In this document: positions 12,511 to 25,519 of the stretch, piece after piece
Layout of the letters: every line of letters begins with the position of its first letter
Numbering within the stretch: position 1 is the first letter of the stretch
Origin: Pseudorasbora parva
Lineage: Eukaryota > Chordata > Actinopteri > Cypriniformes > Gobionidae
Assembly: GCF_024679245.1 (NCBI RefSeq)
Contig: NC_090176.1
Location: 25,792,546-25,856,545 of the forward strand
Length of the DNA stretch: 64,000 nt
Direction of reading: 5' to 3'
The notes under the pieces: generated by a model
What the model was told of the DNA's origin: nothing
The model's database searches: none
Seen by the model: only the letters and a program-made list of their open reading frames with translations
Made by a program: the position numbers and the translations under genes

Positions 12511-13083
12511 TGAAGCACTACAAGGAGCTCTTTAAAACAATGCAATGCATGCAATCTACAGAGAGCCAAAAGAAATATAGAGTATAAGAAGCAACGTCTT
12601 CACGATGTCTGTTGTGTGGGTGTGCATGTGCAGTTCCCACAGCGCAAAACCAACAGCTCCTTAAATCTCACTTTGCCGTTCACACTTCATTAGACCCCGT
12701 CCTGTAAAAAGGCCACTGTGGTTCTGTAGCATCTGCGCCGTTCACACCGTCGCAGTTCACTCTCGCGCGTACATCTACATGCAAAGACCTAGAAACACTC
12801 ACTCTAAAATTACACCGTGTCCAATCGCCTCTAATCTCAACAGCATGGAGTCCGCTTTCTGAGAGAGAGAAGGAGATAGCAAAAACATCCTTGCTAATAC
12901 CTCTTTTGGACAGAGGAAGTTGTGCATATTTGAGACATAGTGTGGAGAAAAACAGCCTGTTCGCCCACACAGACTCAAAGACTGCACAGAATGTGACACA
13001 TTTACATTTTCTGAAATAAATAAAAAATAAAAAAGTAACCAGTGATTGTCCATGCATCAAGGGTCAACATGATGATGATAGGG
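12511..13083. other. Non-coding DNA, nothing recognised
   Basis: A 126-codon minus-strand frame (12,680-13,060) has no family resemblance and its composition matches its surroundings. I reject it as a gene. Confidence 0.45.
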
Positions 13084-13580
13084 GTTGGGGGGGTTATTGT
13101 GCGGGGTTATTTTTCATGGGTTGGGCTTGGCCGCTTAGTTCTAGTGAATGAAACTCAATGCTTCAGCATACCAAGACATTTTGGACAATTTCATGCTGCA
13201 ACGTTGTGGGAACAGTTTGGGGATGGCCCCCTTCTATTCCAATATGACTGTACAGCAGTGCACAAAGAAAGGTCCATAAACACATGGATGAGTTTGGTGT
13301 GGAGGAACTTGGCTGGCCTGCATAGAGTCCTGACCTCAACCCGATAAAACCCCTTTGGGATGAATTTGAGTGAAGACTGCGAGCCAGGCCTTCTCGTCCA
13401 AAATCAGGGACTGACCTCACAAAAGCACTTCTAGAAGAATCAAGTCAAAAATTCCCATAAACACACTCCTAAACCATGTGGAAGGCCAATTCAATACTAA
13501 ACCCTACGGATTAAGGATGGGATGTCATTAAAGTTCATTTGTATATAAATGCAGGCGTCCCAAAACTTTTAGCAATATAA
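13084..13580 (+). pseudogene. Tc1-like transposase relic with 3' terminal repeat
   Basis: The C-terminal half of a Tc1/mariner DDE transposase is readable in pieces. One frame gives FQYDCTAVHKERSINTWMS, matching the family's second-aspartate region (normally FQ.DNAP.HK). After a frame change near 13,291 another frame gives WPA, a stop, then SPDLNPIKPLWDEFE, the classic block around the third acidic residue. The element then runs to a terminal repeat ending GCGTCCCAAAACTTTTAGCA at about 13,578. The 5' half and 5' terminal repeat are absent. Stops and the frameshift show it cannot make a transposase. Confidence 0.88.
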
Positions 13581-15301
13581 TGCATGTGTATATTTTAAAT
13601 CTAACCGATACCAGTAAGGTCATAATTATTTCAGTTTATTGCTAATGTTGAAAATTCTGTACATTACAAATGAACATACATTAAATAAACTAAAACTATG
13701 CATCATAAATAAATTAAAAATAAAATTAAAAACTAAAATCAATAGTTTGAAATGCTAAAAGTGATTTTAAGCGTCACAACATTATGTACAATATGAAAAA
13801 TGGATCTGCATTTAAAAATGCATTAAGATTAAGATGACATTTAACAGTATTATTAAATGATTAATGTTTTTAAAGCTTAAGAAGTGTTAGATGGTGGGGA
13901 AGGTAATCTAAATGTAAAAAAACAAACAAACAAAAACAGGCAGAAATAACACAGAGGTAAATAAAATAAAAAAAGCAATATCAGCAGATACTGATAAAAT
14001 ATTGTCAAAAGAAGATCTCTACTATTTCATTATTCAAGCAAATAATCCTTATTCATTTTGGTTTATCAAGTTACATACTTTAGCAATCACCTCTCATACA
14101 AACACTTTTTAAATAGATACTGGTAGACTATATTGTTTCTGCCTGTGTGACAGACATGTGGGTTTTCAAGTGGGAGAAAAAAAAAAGAAGAAGAAAAAAC
14201 GTAGCTTCAACCTGATAAACAGAAATATGACACAGGTTAAAAGGCTTTCCGCTGCCAAGAGTCTCATAATGACAGGGAGTGCGACAAGACCGTGTCCTAC
14301 TGTTGGCAGAAGCCCCAATTTTGAGGCACTTATAGTGCTGCGCTCCTTGGGGCAGAGACGTGGAGATGGTCTTCAAGCAGCCATTGCCTCCACCTGTAGC
14401 CCCCATCAGATGTACATCGCCCAGAGAGTAATCTGCCCATTGCCTGCAACTATTCACTGCAGTCCACAATCAGAAGGAAGAGCACCTGGGAATTCAGTCG
14501 GCACAATGGCCGCAGTTCAATGTCAAGGCTAGAGAATTTATTTATTTTTTTAGCTGTGCTTGTTTGTAGGGCTGCACAATTTGAACCATTTTAAACACAG
14601 TTTTAAACCAATTTCAAACAAACAAGAACAACAAACAACATTAATCGTCCATTTTTCCAGCCTGCCATCTTTGGCACATTAAAACAAGAAATGTTTTCAG
14701 GCGAAAATTTTTTAATGTGCCAAAGATCTGCCATAACAAATCACTAACATTCGGTTCTGATGTATGTCATCTCAAACTAGCGCACAACATCAATGTCATC
14801 TTTCTTGCCACTCCCTCTTTTCGCTGATTGGACTGGTTAAAATCTGACCGGAGAAATCCAGAGAATATACCGCAATCCCAGACAGAGTACTAAATGAAAA
14901 TGAAAACTGAGCAGAAGAGCGTAGGAAGGCGGAGCCAGGATAGCCATTGAAATATCTTACTTTGTTTTTAAGTTACAAAAAAAATTCTATCATACTAACC
15001 CTTTAAGGTTTGCATTTTGTGTGCCCTGTATGGAAAATGAATGTCCTTATTCAGTCACATGCCTGTTTAAGTGATGAAATGCAGTACTTGTGGTTGTTTT
15101 CAGAGATTATTGTACGTTTTATTTTGCACTACAATTGTGACCTGTGCTACAAAACTTTTACCCTCTGTATCACCAATTGCAAACAAAGTTAATGTATAGC
15201 TTTGCTTAAAATTATTCTTTAATGAGTTGTAACAAAAGCATCTCAAAATTACAATTTAAAATATATTATAATCTAGTTATGCCTAAATTATCCTATAGCA
15301 T
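13581..15301. other. Non-coding DNA, mostly AT-rich
   Basis: 13,600-14,120 is very AT-rich. 14,200-14,520 is GC-balanced and complex without an identifiable frame. 14,574 onward begins AGGGCTGCACAATTTGAACC, which resembles a hAT-type end, but I cannot find its partner. Confidence 0.4.
14667..14727. repeat. Short inverted repeat (18-bp arms)
   Basis: ATCTTTGGCACATTAAAA at 14,667 is matched by TTTTAATGTGCCAAAGAT ending at 14,727, with about 25 bases between. It may be part of a small foldback element. Confidence 0.8.
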
Positions 15302-15337
15302 TTAAAGGGGTGATGAATTGAGAAATCAACTTTCCCT

Positions 15338-15728
15338 CACTGTAAAAAATTATTTAGAAAAAAAGTTACCTGGTTGCTTTAATATTGAGGTTTTTTTTAA
15401 TTAAAATTTTGAGTTATTACAATGAGCATTTTTTGAGATTCTACACACTTTATTAAAATATTATTAAAAGATTTTGTAAGCATATTGGGTAACTGTGCGT
15501 GTTTTATTTCTGATGACGCAGTGAACAATGGCAAGTAGTGCTTTTTCATGATTTATCAATTTTTTTGTGGTTCAGATACAATAATATTTTGAGTTTCTAT
15601 TTATTAAACAAATTTCCTTCATTGGATCAAGTCAAATTTTTAATTTCAATAAAATCAATTTTAAGGCAACCAGGTTACTTACTTTTTTAAGTTAAACCAA
15701 CAGAAACCAACCAAAAAAATTTACAGTG
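15338..15728. mobile_element. CACTGTAAAAAA-type MITE, copy 1 (nested)
   Basis: Starts CACTGTAAAAAATTATTTAG and ends TTTACAGTG, inverted ends 391 bp apart. Inside the ends are inverted GTTACCTGG/CCAGGTTAC blocks. The same family appears in the opposite orientation at 25,013. It lies 36 bp inside the left end of the TTAA-bounded element. Confidence 0.82.
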
Positions 15729-15846
15729 CTTGAGCTTTTGATATATAGAAGGTCATGGTATAAAATTATCCTCCATGTTTCAGAGCTGAAAACTTCCTTG
15801 TTAGTCAAAGAAAAGCTTTTATAGACACCAGGCCCAGAAAACGATT

Positions 15847-15847
15847 G

Positions 15848-15879
<32 letters not shown>

Positions 15880-15884
15880 TGCGT
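15847..15884. repeat. Compound microsatellite (GT)n(GTGC)n
   Basis: GT repeats change to about six GTGC units. It lies within the TTAA-bounded element. Confidence 0.93.
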
Positions 15885-16544
15885 CGTTGCATAAGCTTCC
15901 TTCAGATCCTAATATTAGGAATGTGTGGTTGAACTTTATTTTTAATGAAGTTACAGCTCACATGGGGAAGACAATGGTGTTCACTTCGTTTCACTGCGGA
16001 ATCGTTTGTAAACAAATCTCAGGTTGATGCTGGATTTGCAGACATTTGAGATTAAAACACAATGCTGTGCCTTCTATAATGGATCCGACAGGAGTGGTGA
16101 AAAACACTTATGTGAGTAAAACGTGTTTTTTATGTGTAATAGTATTGCATTGTTATAGATACATTTGATTTAGTGTATGTGTCTAACAGAACATACCTTT
16201 AGCATGCTGGACTCAGACATGTATGGGCCAGGGCTTGCAAAGCCCAACGTCCCGGGGCTGTGTGTTTTCCAGACGGGCTATCAAAACGTAAGACCGTCGG
16301 CAGGCCGATGAATCTCAAATAGTGAAATAATATTCCTTTCTTTATCTGTGCTGTTCACTCTCTCTTGTGAACTCTCTCTTGTGAGACCCAGCGTTTTGGA
16401 GAGACCCTCAAAACCAGTGTAGAAAAAAGCATATTACTTATTAGTTATGATGTTTTTGAATGTAAAAAACACACAAACATCATTAGTTGCCCTCAGACAA
16501 TAGTATATATATATTAAAAAAAAGCCAGTTCATGACACCTTTAA

Positions 16545-17626
16545 AGCAACTCATTTTGGGGGTTTTGAGTGTTTTATTGTTACTAAAAACATAGCAGGGC
16601 TATTTTATTCTAATTTTTAAATTTTTAAATTTTTACATTAAAATAATCATTGAATCAACACAAATTTAAAATCGGCGCATCCATAAACATGACCGTCATC
16701 TTGACTCTTGTGAAACTTGGTTAGTTTATTATTCTTTCAGGGCTCATCAACCTGAAATTGCTATATTGGCAGGAAGTCTGTCTCCCTCATTCTCTAGGGC
16801 ACCGTTACCCTTTCCCTGTGCATCTACCACATTCTTCTCTCTTCCCGTCATAATATCAGTCTTCAAGCTGAATTACCTTCCATTCCTCAGTCTCAAATAC
16901 TTTGTGCATCTTCGTTCCTTAACATCCAATTATTTCTATTCTTTGCTATCATTTCTCTATGTTGCTTGTGAGACCCACAATCGCAGAAGAAAACTCTTTC
17001 CAGTAGTGAAAAGTCATTGAAAGTAACTGAATGTACTCTTACTCGCATTGTATCCATGTCAGCACTTCCCTTAAATCAGTCTAAGTAATCAATAGCCACA
17101 AAGTCTGGCTCTCAAGTTCTGTATAAATGTGTGCCAGCCGATTGCAAGCACATCACTGTGAAGGATCTGGCCTTCCTTTCGGAGAAGGAAACCTTGGTCT
17201 GGGTAGAGTTATGGCTACAGTGGGGCACGAAGGCTAAGAAAATGCTTCACTTGTGTAGCTATAAAGCAATGGGTGTGAAGCTAAACACATTGGGCCACAA
17301 CCTCTCCATCATGAAGCTGTGCTAACACTGACATCTGTGATGAGATGCAGGCAATGCTTTTCAACAAGAGCAACACTCGCATCACTAACTCAAACACAAT
17401 ATTTTATAAATCGACACTGATAGTGAGATAACCGCCATTCCCACAAATTCATCAAGCAGTCAGTCAGAGGCTCCAAAAGTGTCTCGCTCCAGAGAAGAGT
17501 GTGTTACAGCGATTTATTGCTATATTTCAGTTATGTCTCCGTTTCACTGGTGGTCATTCATCAGGAATGACATACATCATATTCTCGGCACAAAAAAGAG
17601 AAGACCTTCTGAGTAAACCCTTATGA
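16545..17626. other. Non-coding DNA, nothing recognised
   Basis: Two open frames of 64-84 codons (16,766 and 17,131) have no family resemblance and ordinary local composition. No element ends identified. Confidence 0.45.
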
Positions 17627-18320
17627 ATAAGCAGCGATGAAAGGGCCCTCGCACCCGTGCCACCGCCACACGGCAATATGCATTTAAGTATATAAAAATA
17701 GTTTTAATTCCTACTACTAGCTGGTGGCGCTATGAACTGAAAATTGTTGCACGTGTTCAGGGCAGGACTCTTCTCATACATACGAAGTCTGGGGCAGATC
17801 GGACATTGCATGCCCAAATTACAACAACTCTCTGTTTCACAGCGAAACTTTGTGAGGCTGCCACAGACTTTATTAACGAAATTAAAGCAAATTAACATTA
17901 CAAAGGCCTTAATGAATAGACTGACCAAATATGATGTTGATCTGATAAAATCTCTAGGTGGAGTTAGTTGAAGTACATCTGGAAATGGCAAAAACTGCAC
18001 AAATTTTGCAGAGAAAATTCTAAATGTCTGACTTCCTGTTTAGTTTTCAGATATTGCTCTCATGGCCTTTTTTTGCAGATATTGGGCTGTTACATGTGTC
18101 TACCAAATTTCATACTTGTACATGTGAAACGTAGCTCGAACAGCGCTTAATTGAAATGTTATAGGTGGCGCTATTGTGCCACTTTACCACACCTAATTCT
18201 AAAATCCATATCAGATGTAAATTTTCACCCCTTCTGACGTGCGTTTCATGAGTTTTTCGAGCAAGTTAAGGCTCTCAATGTGATTATTTCATTTCATTAA
18301 GAAGAATAATAAGGCCCTAA
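17627..18320 (+). mobile_element. Short 'GCAGC...TAA' element, third end-type (AGGGCC/GGCCCT)
   Basis: Begins AATAAGCAGCGATGAAAGGG and ends AAGAATAATAAGGCCCTAA. The 5' AGGGCC and 3' GGCCCT are complementary, an AAT-rich stretch precedes the 3' motif, and interior phrases such as GGTGGCGCTAT match the texture of the big array at 43-62 kb. I read it as a shorter or decayed member of the same superfamily, lacking the 3' hairpin. Confidence 0.62.
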
Positions 18321-20290
18321 TTACAAAACCCAGTGAGTTGCGTCAGTATTCTGTACATAAAAAGTTGACTATTAAAATTGACTATTTTACTAAAGTTGAC
18401 AGAGATGCAGTAAATCAATCTTTTTCTGTTGTAGACTACAAAAAAGCACCAAAAAAATGCTGCCTGTCTGAACAAAACCATAGTTACTTTCGAGGTCCAA
18501 CTTCAGTTAAGATGCAGTCTCAGAAGGTAGCCGCCTATGTAGGCAGTAGACAGCAAGGCAGCTCGCTAGGGTTCAGAACTATCTGTAGGAGGAGAGCGGT
18601 TTAGTCCATCACTAATGACCCCAGAGTTGCCAACAGTGGGATTTATTGGAAATATGACCGAGAATGACTTCAAATAAACACTAGAAAGTGCATTTTAAGA
18701 CACCTACAACTATGATAGTTGTGCATGCGTTCACAAACTGAAGAACCACTAAGCATGGCATTCCTTGCGTCTTCATCTGTGCACATCTCAGCGGAGATGG
18801 GGCAAGGCCGAGCTGTCGGTGGAAGAAGAGTGATGGCCATTTTGCATTGAAGAAGAACACAGCATCTGCAAAGTCACGGCACTCTCATTTCCATTACAAT
18901 TTATCTACACATCAATCAGATCAGCCTGAAGATTTAGAGCCCTGAGCCCTCTCTCTCTCTTTTCTTCCTTCCAGCACGGATTGCTCCTTTTAAAAATAAC
19001 CAATTTGCTGTTACCCAACTTCCAAGTTTATGATTGCTTCTGGTTTTATATGCATGTACGTACATGTATCTACAATTCGGCACGGTGATGCAACATCTAA
19101 AATGCATGCGCCCCTGTGGATATACATGCTCATTATACCTGTGTGCAGATGGAGACAGGCTTCAGCCACCAGGCTGAGACGGGCATGCGTATCCCTAGAG
19201 ACAGAGCTGCCCTGCAGGGGTCCAGAAAGCCAGTGCATCAAACACGGCAGCACACGGCCATCTGTCCCCAGCTGCAGCACAACTGCAAACGGCTGTGTCC
19301 CGTCTTGGAGACGGCTGCACATCTTAATGCTGATCTGTGTATTAAGGCATTACAGGAAGACAAATACACAACATGCCGCAGATGACAGATGCACTACGGA
19401 TGCACGAGAACTATATGTTAACTCATTAAAGATCAGTGTTTGCTATCAAAACAAGCTGAACTGAACTCAGTTGAATGAAGTGCTTCTCTTTACAAATTTA
19501 GGAAGATGGTTAGTGCATGTTGTTTTCTTAAATGCACATTATAAGCAGTGGTGTAACGGCTAAGATTATAAAGGACCCAAATATGCAGGACACGGCAAGG
19601 TACAGCCAATTATAATCGGTGATGCTGTCTACACCGGATGCAACGCAACAAATTCCCCACAGTAAACGAATGACCAGTTCTACTTCTGACATACTCTCTA
19701 GTCTGACATGGTCATACTCAATTTTAGTCAGAATATGAATCTGATACTGCTCCATTGGGCTGTAATTATGAGGCGTTTCAACCAAACCAGAAAAGATCTC
19801 AATTGGATAGACCTACAACCAATCAGAGCAACGGAGCGATGCATAACGTTAATTATTAAATGTCAACAGAACTCAACTGCACTGTGTAAGTTGTGACAAG
19901 TCTGTGGTTTTCCATGTCCGTGGGTTTAAGAGACCTCAATTATGTGATATATATAGACCCAGGAAAGCAAATTTTGTCAGGCAACCATGCCAAAACAACA
20001 AACATTTTACCCCCCAAATGATATTTTTTCCTGAGAACCCCCCGAGAAGCTATTGTGTTGGGCTAGTAGGGTTTGCGGGTTTTGTTGTAAAAACGTGGCA
20101 ACCCTGTCTGCACGCACACTGGAATAAACGATCTTTGCCGGTGTTGTAAAAAACAGAATTTAAGGATACACAGAGTACTTACTAACATGATCATCATTTC
20201 TGAGAGAAATAGTGAAGGTCAATGCATACGAACAAGTACTTCGTTTAGGATAAGAACAAATTCAACCAAGCCCCTTTGATGACGTGGATG
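18321..20290. other. Non-coding DNA with some GC-balanced blocks
   Basis: 19,040-19,400 is GC-balanced and complex with three overlapping short frames, none recognisable. 19,900-20,150 looks like a dispersed fish repeat but no ends were found. Confidence 0.4.
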
Positions 20291-20294
20291 ATTA

Positions 20295-20387
20295 TGTAAC
20301 CCCACCTGTTCGATTCTCTGTTACAGTCACCCCCTTAAACCTCACTCCCATCCGGGTCATGGCACCATTGTAACCCCTCCTGTTCGA
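20295..20387. repeat. Direct repeat beside the tRNA-like sequence
   Basis: TGTAACCCCACCTGTTCGA at 20,295 recurs as TGTAACCCCTCCTGTTCGA at 20,369, 18 of 19 bases identical, 74 bp apart. This may be part of a tRNA-derived repeat family rather than a target-site duplication. Confidence 0.75.
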
Positions 20388-20390
20388 ACC

Positions 20391-20463
20391 GCCCGCCCCA
20401 AGCAGGACTCGAACCTGGGTCCGCCGGCATGAGAGTCGGACGCTCTAACAAGGAGGCTAAAAG
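20391..20463 (-). tRNA. tRNA-like sequence (probable tRNA-derived repeat)
   Basis: On the minus strand a perfect T-arm is visible: stem CAGG/CCTG around the seven-base loop TTCGAGT, giving the Pol III B-box GGTTCGAGTCC (plus-strand 20,405-20,415). The anticodon region reads CTCATGC, formally CAT, but its stem is imperfect. The acceptor stem pairs only partly and the A-box is weak. I therefore judge this a tRNA-derived SINE or pseudogene rather than a working tRNA. Confidence 0.55.
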
Positions 20464-23400
20464 CTGCAACCTCTAGCATCAGTCACTAGAGCATCTCTTC
20501 AGGTCAGAGGAGTGAGGTTTACTCGCACAGTGACTACTAGCTGTGTTACAATTACGTTACTGTTTATCATCTGTCCATCATCGTATAAAGCCCACCCTAA
20601 CAATTTCATTGGGCCGAACAGTTTCTGTTAGGGCCTAATTACTCCTCTATATATCAAGTCCAGACCGAACTGCCAGAGCTCAAATGTTGTGGACAGGGCT
20701 GAGTTCAGCTGGCATCCAGGCTAAGTGCTCTCACTACTTGTGCTCTCACAAACAACAAATGGATTTGCAATGGATATGCTTTGTCACACCCATTGTAGAC
20801 CTCAAGCTGTTGCGTCCGGCATATAATTGAATTCAGAACTACCATGGATGTGCAACTAAAGCCAAAAGTAAAACAATGAAACGCATTACGCCTCTACACA
20901 TGAAGCTTCTCCACATTGTGACTTGAGCATTAACTTGACACTCAATTGAACCATCTCGAAATAAACATGCACGATATACATTTGTCAAGCATATGACATC
21001 TATTACCACCCTAGTCACAAAAATGATACTTAGAGTGAATCACACATGCTACAAACAAAAACCCACACATTCTCACAGATGACATGCATCTGTGGACCGA
21101 ATGAAAGACAACAGAAGACATAAAACCACTTTGATTTTCTCGACTGACTAATCAGCTGATGAAATCTGCAGTGAAGCTGACAGAGAAAACATGACCTCAG
21201 AGCAACTCTGATACCATCTTTTATGCAAAAAGCATCCTTTGAAGAGAGATGAACGATTAATAACTCCCCTTAAACTATCAGCATGCGGCGTGGGGGTGTT
21301 GACTTCTACAAAGTGAAGAAATAGCTTAGATGAACTAGAATACATACTAAACAAAAATACAATCAAGTATTTATCTCAGAAACAATTCTGGTTCTGTATT
21401 GTTTCTCATTAAACATTTATTTAGTACTTTTGAGGAAGAAAGATTAAAAAAAGAAGTGCAATTCCATTGTAAAATTATGAAATCATTTAGATATATTACA
21501 TTTAGATGTTCATTAATCTGACAAAAAATGGTCACGTTAATGTTTCTGATCACAAGAATCATTAATTTGGCTATTGAACCACACTGGTTGGAGTTACTGC
21601 AAATATCAGCCTAGGAATCTGCCCATAAGATTAATTCACAGTTGGCTGTGAGTGGAGTAGGTACAGAGGTTATTAGAGTAACATCCCTGCGTCTGATCAA
21701 AGTATTGACAAGGTGAGCTAACCTGTGAAGTGGGAGGTGAATGGTGTCTGGAAACTGAATTAGCCGAATCATTCACAACCCCTTTTTACCTAGCATACTT
21801 TTCTCAGCTTATGTCAAGCTAATTATACCATAATCCTCTGGACACACCATCACTGACACAAACACTGCTCTAGAGGGTGTCCGTAGCAACTCTCCGTCTT
21901 TTAATGTTTTCATATTCATATCTCAGGGCTCCAGACTGCCACCAAATGGTTGCATTTTGCTACCAAAATTTGAGCGTCCAGGAAATGTGGGCGTGTTTAT
22001 TCAATAGATCCCATTAATAACATGCTCTCTAGAATGCTATATTTGCTGACGTGACACACAAGATCTATTTAACCAATACTGTCATTTTTTTTATTTGTTT
22101 TACAGTTTAAAAATACATGACTCCTTAAAAGAAGAAACCTGTTCAAACATACATAATACAAACACAAAACCAGTGCTTTTACTCTGCACAGTATTCATTT
22201 AACCATCAGCCTGTGTTATTACACTGTTTTCATTAGTGGTAAAGTGTACATTTCTTTCTTTGCTGCAAATATGCCAAACAGCACGAGCCGAGCTATACCT
22301 GTTCGCTATCAGTATCGTTCAACAACTGGTTCATTATGTTAACTTCACGAACGAACTTCATGACATTCAATTCGTTCATGAACTAGATCTCCCGTTCAGA
22401 CTCAAAAGTATCTCGTTCAGTAAAAGGCGTATTCATTCAACATGTAAATAGGAAAATGTTACCGTTATTTTGTTACTTATTTAGCAGTAGGCTATGACAT
22501 AAAACCTCCAGTTTAGTGCTAAGCAAGGCCAGCGGTGGCTGCATCAGACAGAGTTATGGCACGCATGGAGATGAGAATGGTATGTGTGGATCTAACTGGG
22601 GATACGGTGAATAAGCTAAAGTCCCAAAAAGTCGGTGTGTTCCTTTAAGTGTAAACATGGTAATTGCTCTTAACTTAAAAGTACAAGCCAACTAATTCAA
22701 CTTAAAAAATTAGTAGTGAAACTAGCAAATTTAGTAAATGCTACCATGCTAATTGGTAACAATGTTTTGACTAGCATAGCAATTACTGAATGAGTAAGAC
22801 AATCTAAAACATTTTACATAACGCTGGCCTCAAACTAAGCTCATGCTCCATTCGTCACAATGATGGTAACCCCCCAACAAACCCAAAATGATAGAAAATC
22901 TTTAGAATAGCAATATATTAAACACTAATAAGTATCCCACTTGTGCATCAATATTGCAAAAAATAACATTATTGCTGTTTTCACAATCGTATATTTCCCA
23001 ACTACCGGTATACAGTATTTGAAAAAAGGGTAAAGGGTAGTATGTCTGAAAACATAGTCCCCGGATGACCTACTACTTCCCTTGAGATTATGAAGTGAGA
23101 ATTCGATGGACCCTTTGCTGTCTTGTGAGGCTGGTAGGTCACCTGAGAGTAAAAAGGGCTATTCTAATTCTGTAACACAAGAGCTATCACACTCATCAAT
23201 GAACAGTCACACCCTGATATGCCCGTCCTTGACCCCAGGGGGCACAGCTGTTCTTTTTGTCAATACCACAATGGATTGCAACAATAGAAAGAAGAGAAAA
23301 CGTCCACTTAGAAATAGTCTCATCAGTCCTAGCCTTGGGCACACAACCTGCATTTGTGTACATAGACATTTGTGTGTCAGTACGGGTGCAGTGAGCAACC

Positions 23401-24396
23401 TGACACAGTAGTGCGGTCAGCTCTGCCTGCTGTCTTTGTTGCTGCCACACAAAGAGGGAGAAAATCTGAGAGGGCGTTTGGGGGCTTTCCCCCAGCCTTA
23501 GCTTATGAACAACTGTGTGTCTTCTGTTTTTACAAATCCTCTCATGGAAAAATGATGCTTATAGACCTGAAACAGGACAACTGGTCCGCCTCAACTGAAA
23601 ACTGCTGATGCCAGAGAGACAACTGGAGCTGTAACACGGTTAACCAGAGTGCTGAGTCAGTGAGGGAAGTCTGGGGTTTTCAAACAACAGGCACACGGCG
23701 CCTGAAACAGTGAAGAGCGCTGGCAGATATTTGGACTTCATTAGCGCTTGTCCAGCACCTCAAACTTAATATAAAATCTCTGTATCATATTACCACAAAC
23801 ACTCTTGAGGCAAAGCAGGAGAGAGGGTGGGAAGGAAAGAAATAAGGAGAGAATGAGGGATGACAGTATATTGTTGTGGGTGGCAGTTGAAGTAGTGTTG
23901 AACTGGACCAAGTCGGCTGATATTAAAATAGTATGTAAAAAAGTAGCATAGGGCTTTTAGTTATAGGGAACCCATATAGGGACTAGCCACCAAGGCGTTC
24001 CCCTGATAACTAAACTTTCCAATGACAGTTTTGGGCAGGACTACTTACTGATTAATATTAGACAGAATATTTAAAAGACATTTGAAAACAATTATAATGT
24101 TAGCATTACAATCACAAAAAATAAAAATAAAAGTTAAATTATTTCTCTAATAAGACAGATATTAAGAATGACAATTCATTCAATGATATTTCATGGCCAT
24201 GGCAAGAAAATGAGCTTTGTTATGTGATGACTGCTAGAGTCTTACACTCAACTAAAATATATCAAGGCTAAACTAAGCTAGCAATAAACTTCTTTCAGAA
24301 ATTAAAAGAAAATGTAAAGAACAATTCACCAGGAGATGTTTTTTTCCAACTGGGAGGAACAAACCATACAAACAAAAGATACAGGAGGGTCTGCAC
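20464..24396. other. Non-coding DNA, no supported gene
   Basis: 22,290-22,440 contains several GTTCA/TGAAC inverted motifs typical of a dispersed fish repeat. 22,990-23,100 also has repeat texture. A 101-codon frame at 23,106 has no recognisable family. Confidence 0.4.
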
Positions 24397-25406
24397 TTAA
24401 AGGATTAGTTCACTATAAAATGAAAACGTCAATGTTAGTATCTTTCTTTCTTCAGTTGAAAAGAAATTTAATTTTTTAAGGAAAACATTCCACGGTTTTT
24501 CTTGACATTACTTCAATTGCAACCAAGGGGTTGAAGGTCAAAATCAATGCAGTTTAGAAGGGCTTTGAAGAGCTTTAGAGGCTATGCACGACCCCAACTG
24601 AGGAATGGGGTCTTATCTAGAGAAACCATAGGTCATTTTCAAGAAAAAATGTAAATGTATATACTTTTTAACCCAATTTGCTCACGTGCCACAGTTTGCG
24701 CAATCACATCCGAAAGCTCATGCTAGAAGTAGGCAGAAGTACCGCCCTAAGCGAATGTGGAAAGGCCAATACAAACGGCCTTTACACAAAAAAAAATATT
24801 TTTAATCTTTTTTTGCAATAGGATGTTTGTATTAGTCTTCGCACAAGCGTTTTGTAAACTGGAGTGGCACTTCCGCCTACCTCTAGCATGACCTTTCTGA
24901 CGTGATTGTGTAATCCGTCGTGTGGCACAGAGCAGCGCAAGATGAGCCATTTAGGTTAAGAGGTATATACATTTGTATTTTTTTTTCTAGACAATGACTA
25001 ATGGTTTAGCTACACTGTAAAAGTTTTTTTTTTTGGTTTTTGTTGGTTTAACTTAAAGTAAGTAACCTGGTTGCCTTAAAATTTTGAGTTTATTAAAATT
25101 AAAAATTTAAGTTGATACAATAAAGGAAATTTGTTTAATAAATAGAAACTTAAAATATTATTGTATCTGAACCACATAAAAAAATGTGATAAATCATGAA
25201 AATAGCACAATTTGGCATGTTTCACTGCCTCATCAGAAATAAAAAACACACAATTACCCAATATGCTTACAAAATATTTTAATATTTTTTTAATAAAGGT
25301 TGTCGAATCTCAAAAAAAAAAATGTATTAACTCAAAAATTTTATTTCAAATAACTCAAAAGTAAATTATCAGGAAATTTTCATTTCAAAGTGAACTAATC
25401 CTTTAA
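24397..25406. mobile_element. TTAA-bounded DNA element (TTAAAGGATTAGTTCACT ends) split by a MITE
   Basis: TTAAAGGATTAGTTCACT at 24,397 is matched exactly as an inverted repeat ending at 25,406. The inversion continues imperfectly for about ten more bases. A nested MITE at 25,013 interrupts the right part. No transposase is visible, so it is non-autonomous. I recognise the end motif from zebrafish-type genomes. Confidence 0.82.
25013..25346. mobile_element. CACTGTAAAAAA-type MITE, copy 2 (nested, opposite orientation)
   Basis: Starts CACTGTAAAAG, then GTAAGTAACCTGGTTGCC, the reverse of copy 1's right end. The middle (GATAAATCATGAAAATAGCA, ACCCAATATGCTTACAAAAT) matches copy 1 reversed. The far end is degenerate, so the right boundary is approximate. 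Confidence 0.78.
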
Positions 25407-25519
25407 CAAAAACTTTGATGGAGGCTCTTTTTATAATAATTTCCTCATAACCACACCAAAAATCATCAAAATGTGAATAAAACATGGAGAGGTCTGTCAG
25501 GAGCATCTGACTGCATGTC
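25407..25519. other. Short non-coding stretch
   Basis: Nothing recognised. Confidence 0.4.

Larger units (their letters stand above)
15302..16544. mobile_element. TTAA-bounded DNA element split by a nested MITE
   Basis: The left end TTAAAGGGGTGATGAATTGA is matched in inverted form at the right end (complement reads TTAAAGGTGTCATGAACTGG) at 16,544, so both ends carry TTAA. The body resumes after the nested MITE at 15,729 with CTTTTGATATATAGAAGGTC. TTAA at both ends suggests a piggyBac/Kolobok-type target, but I see no transposase. Superfamily is inference. Confidence 0.7.
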
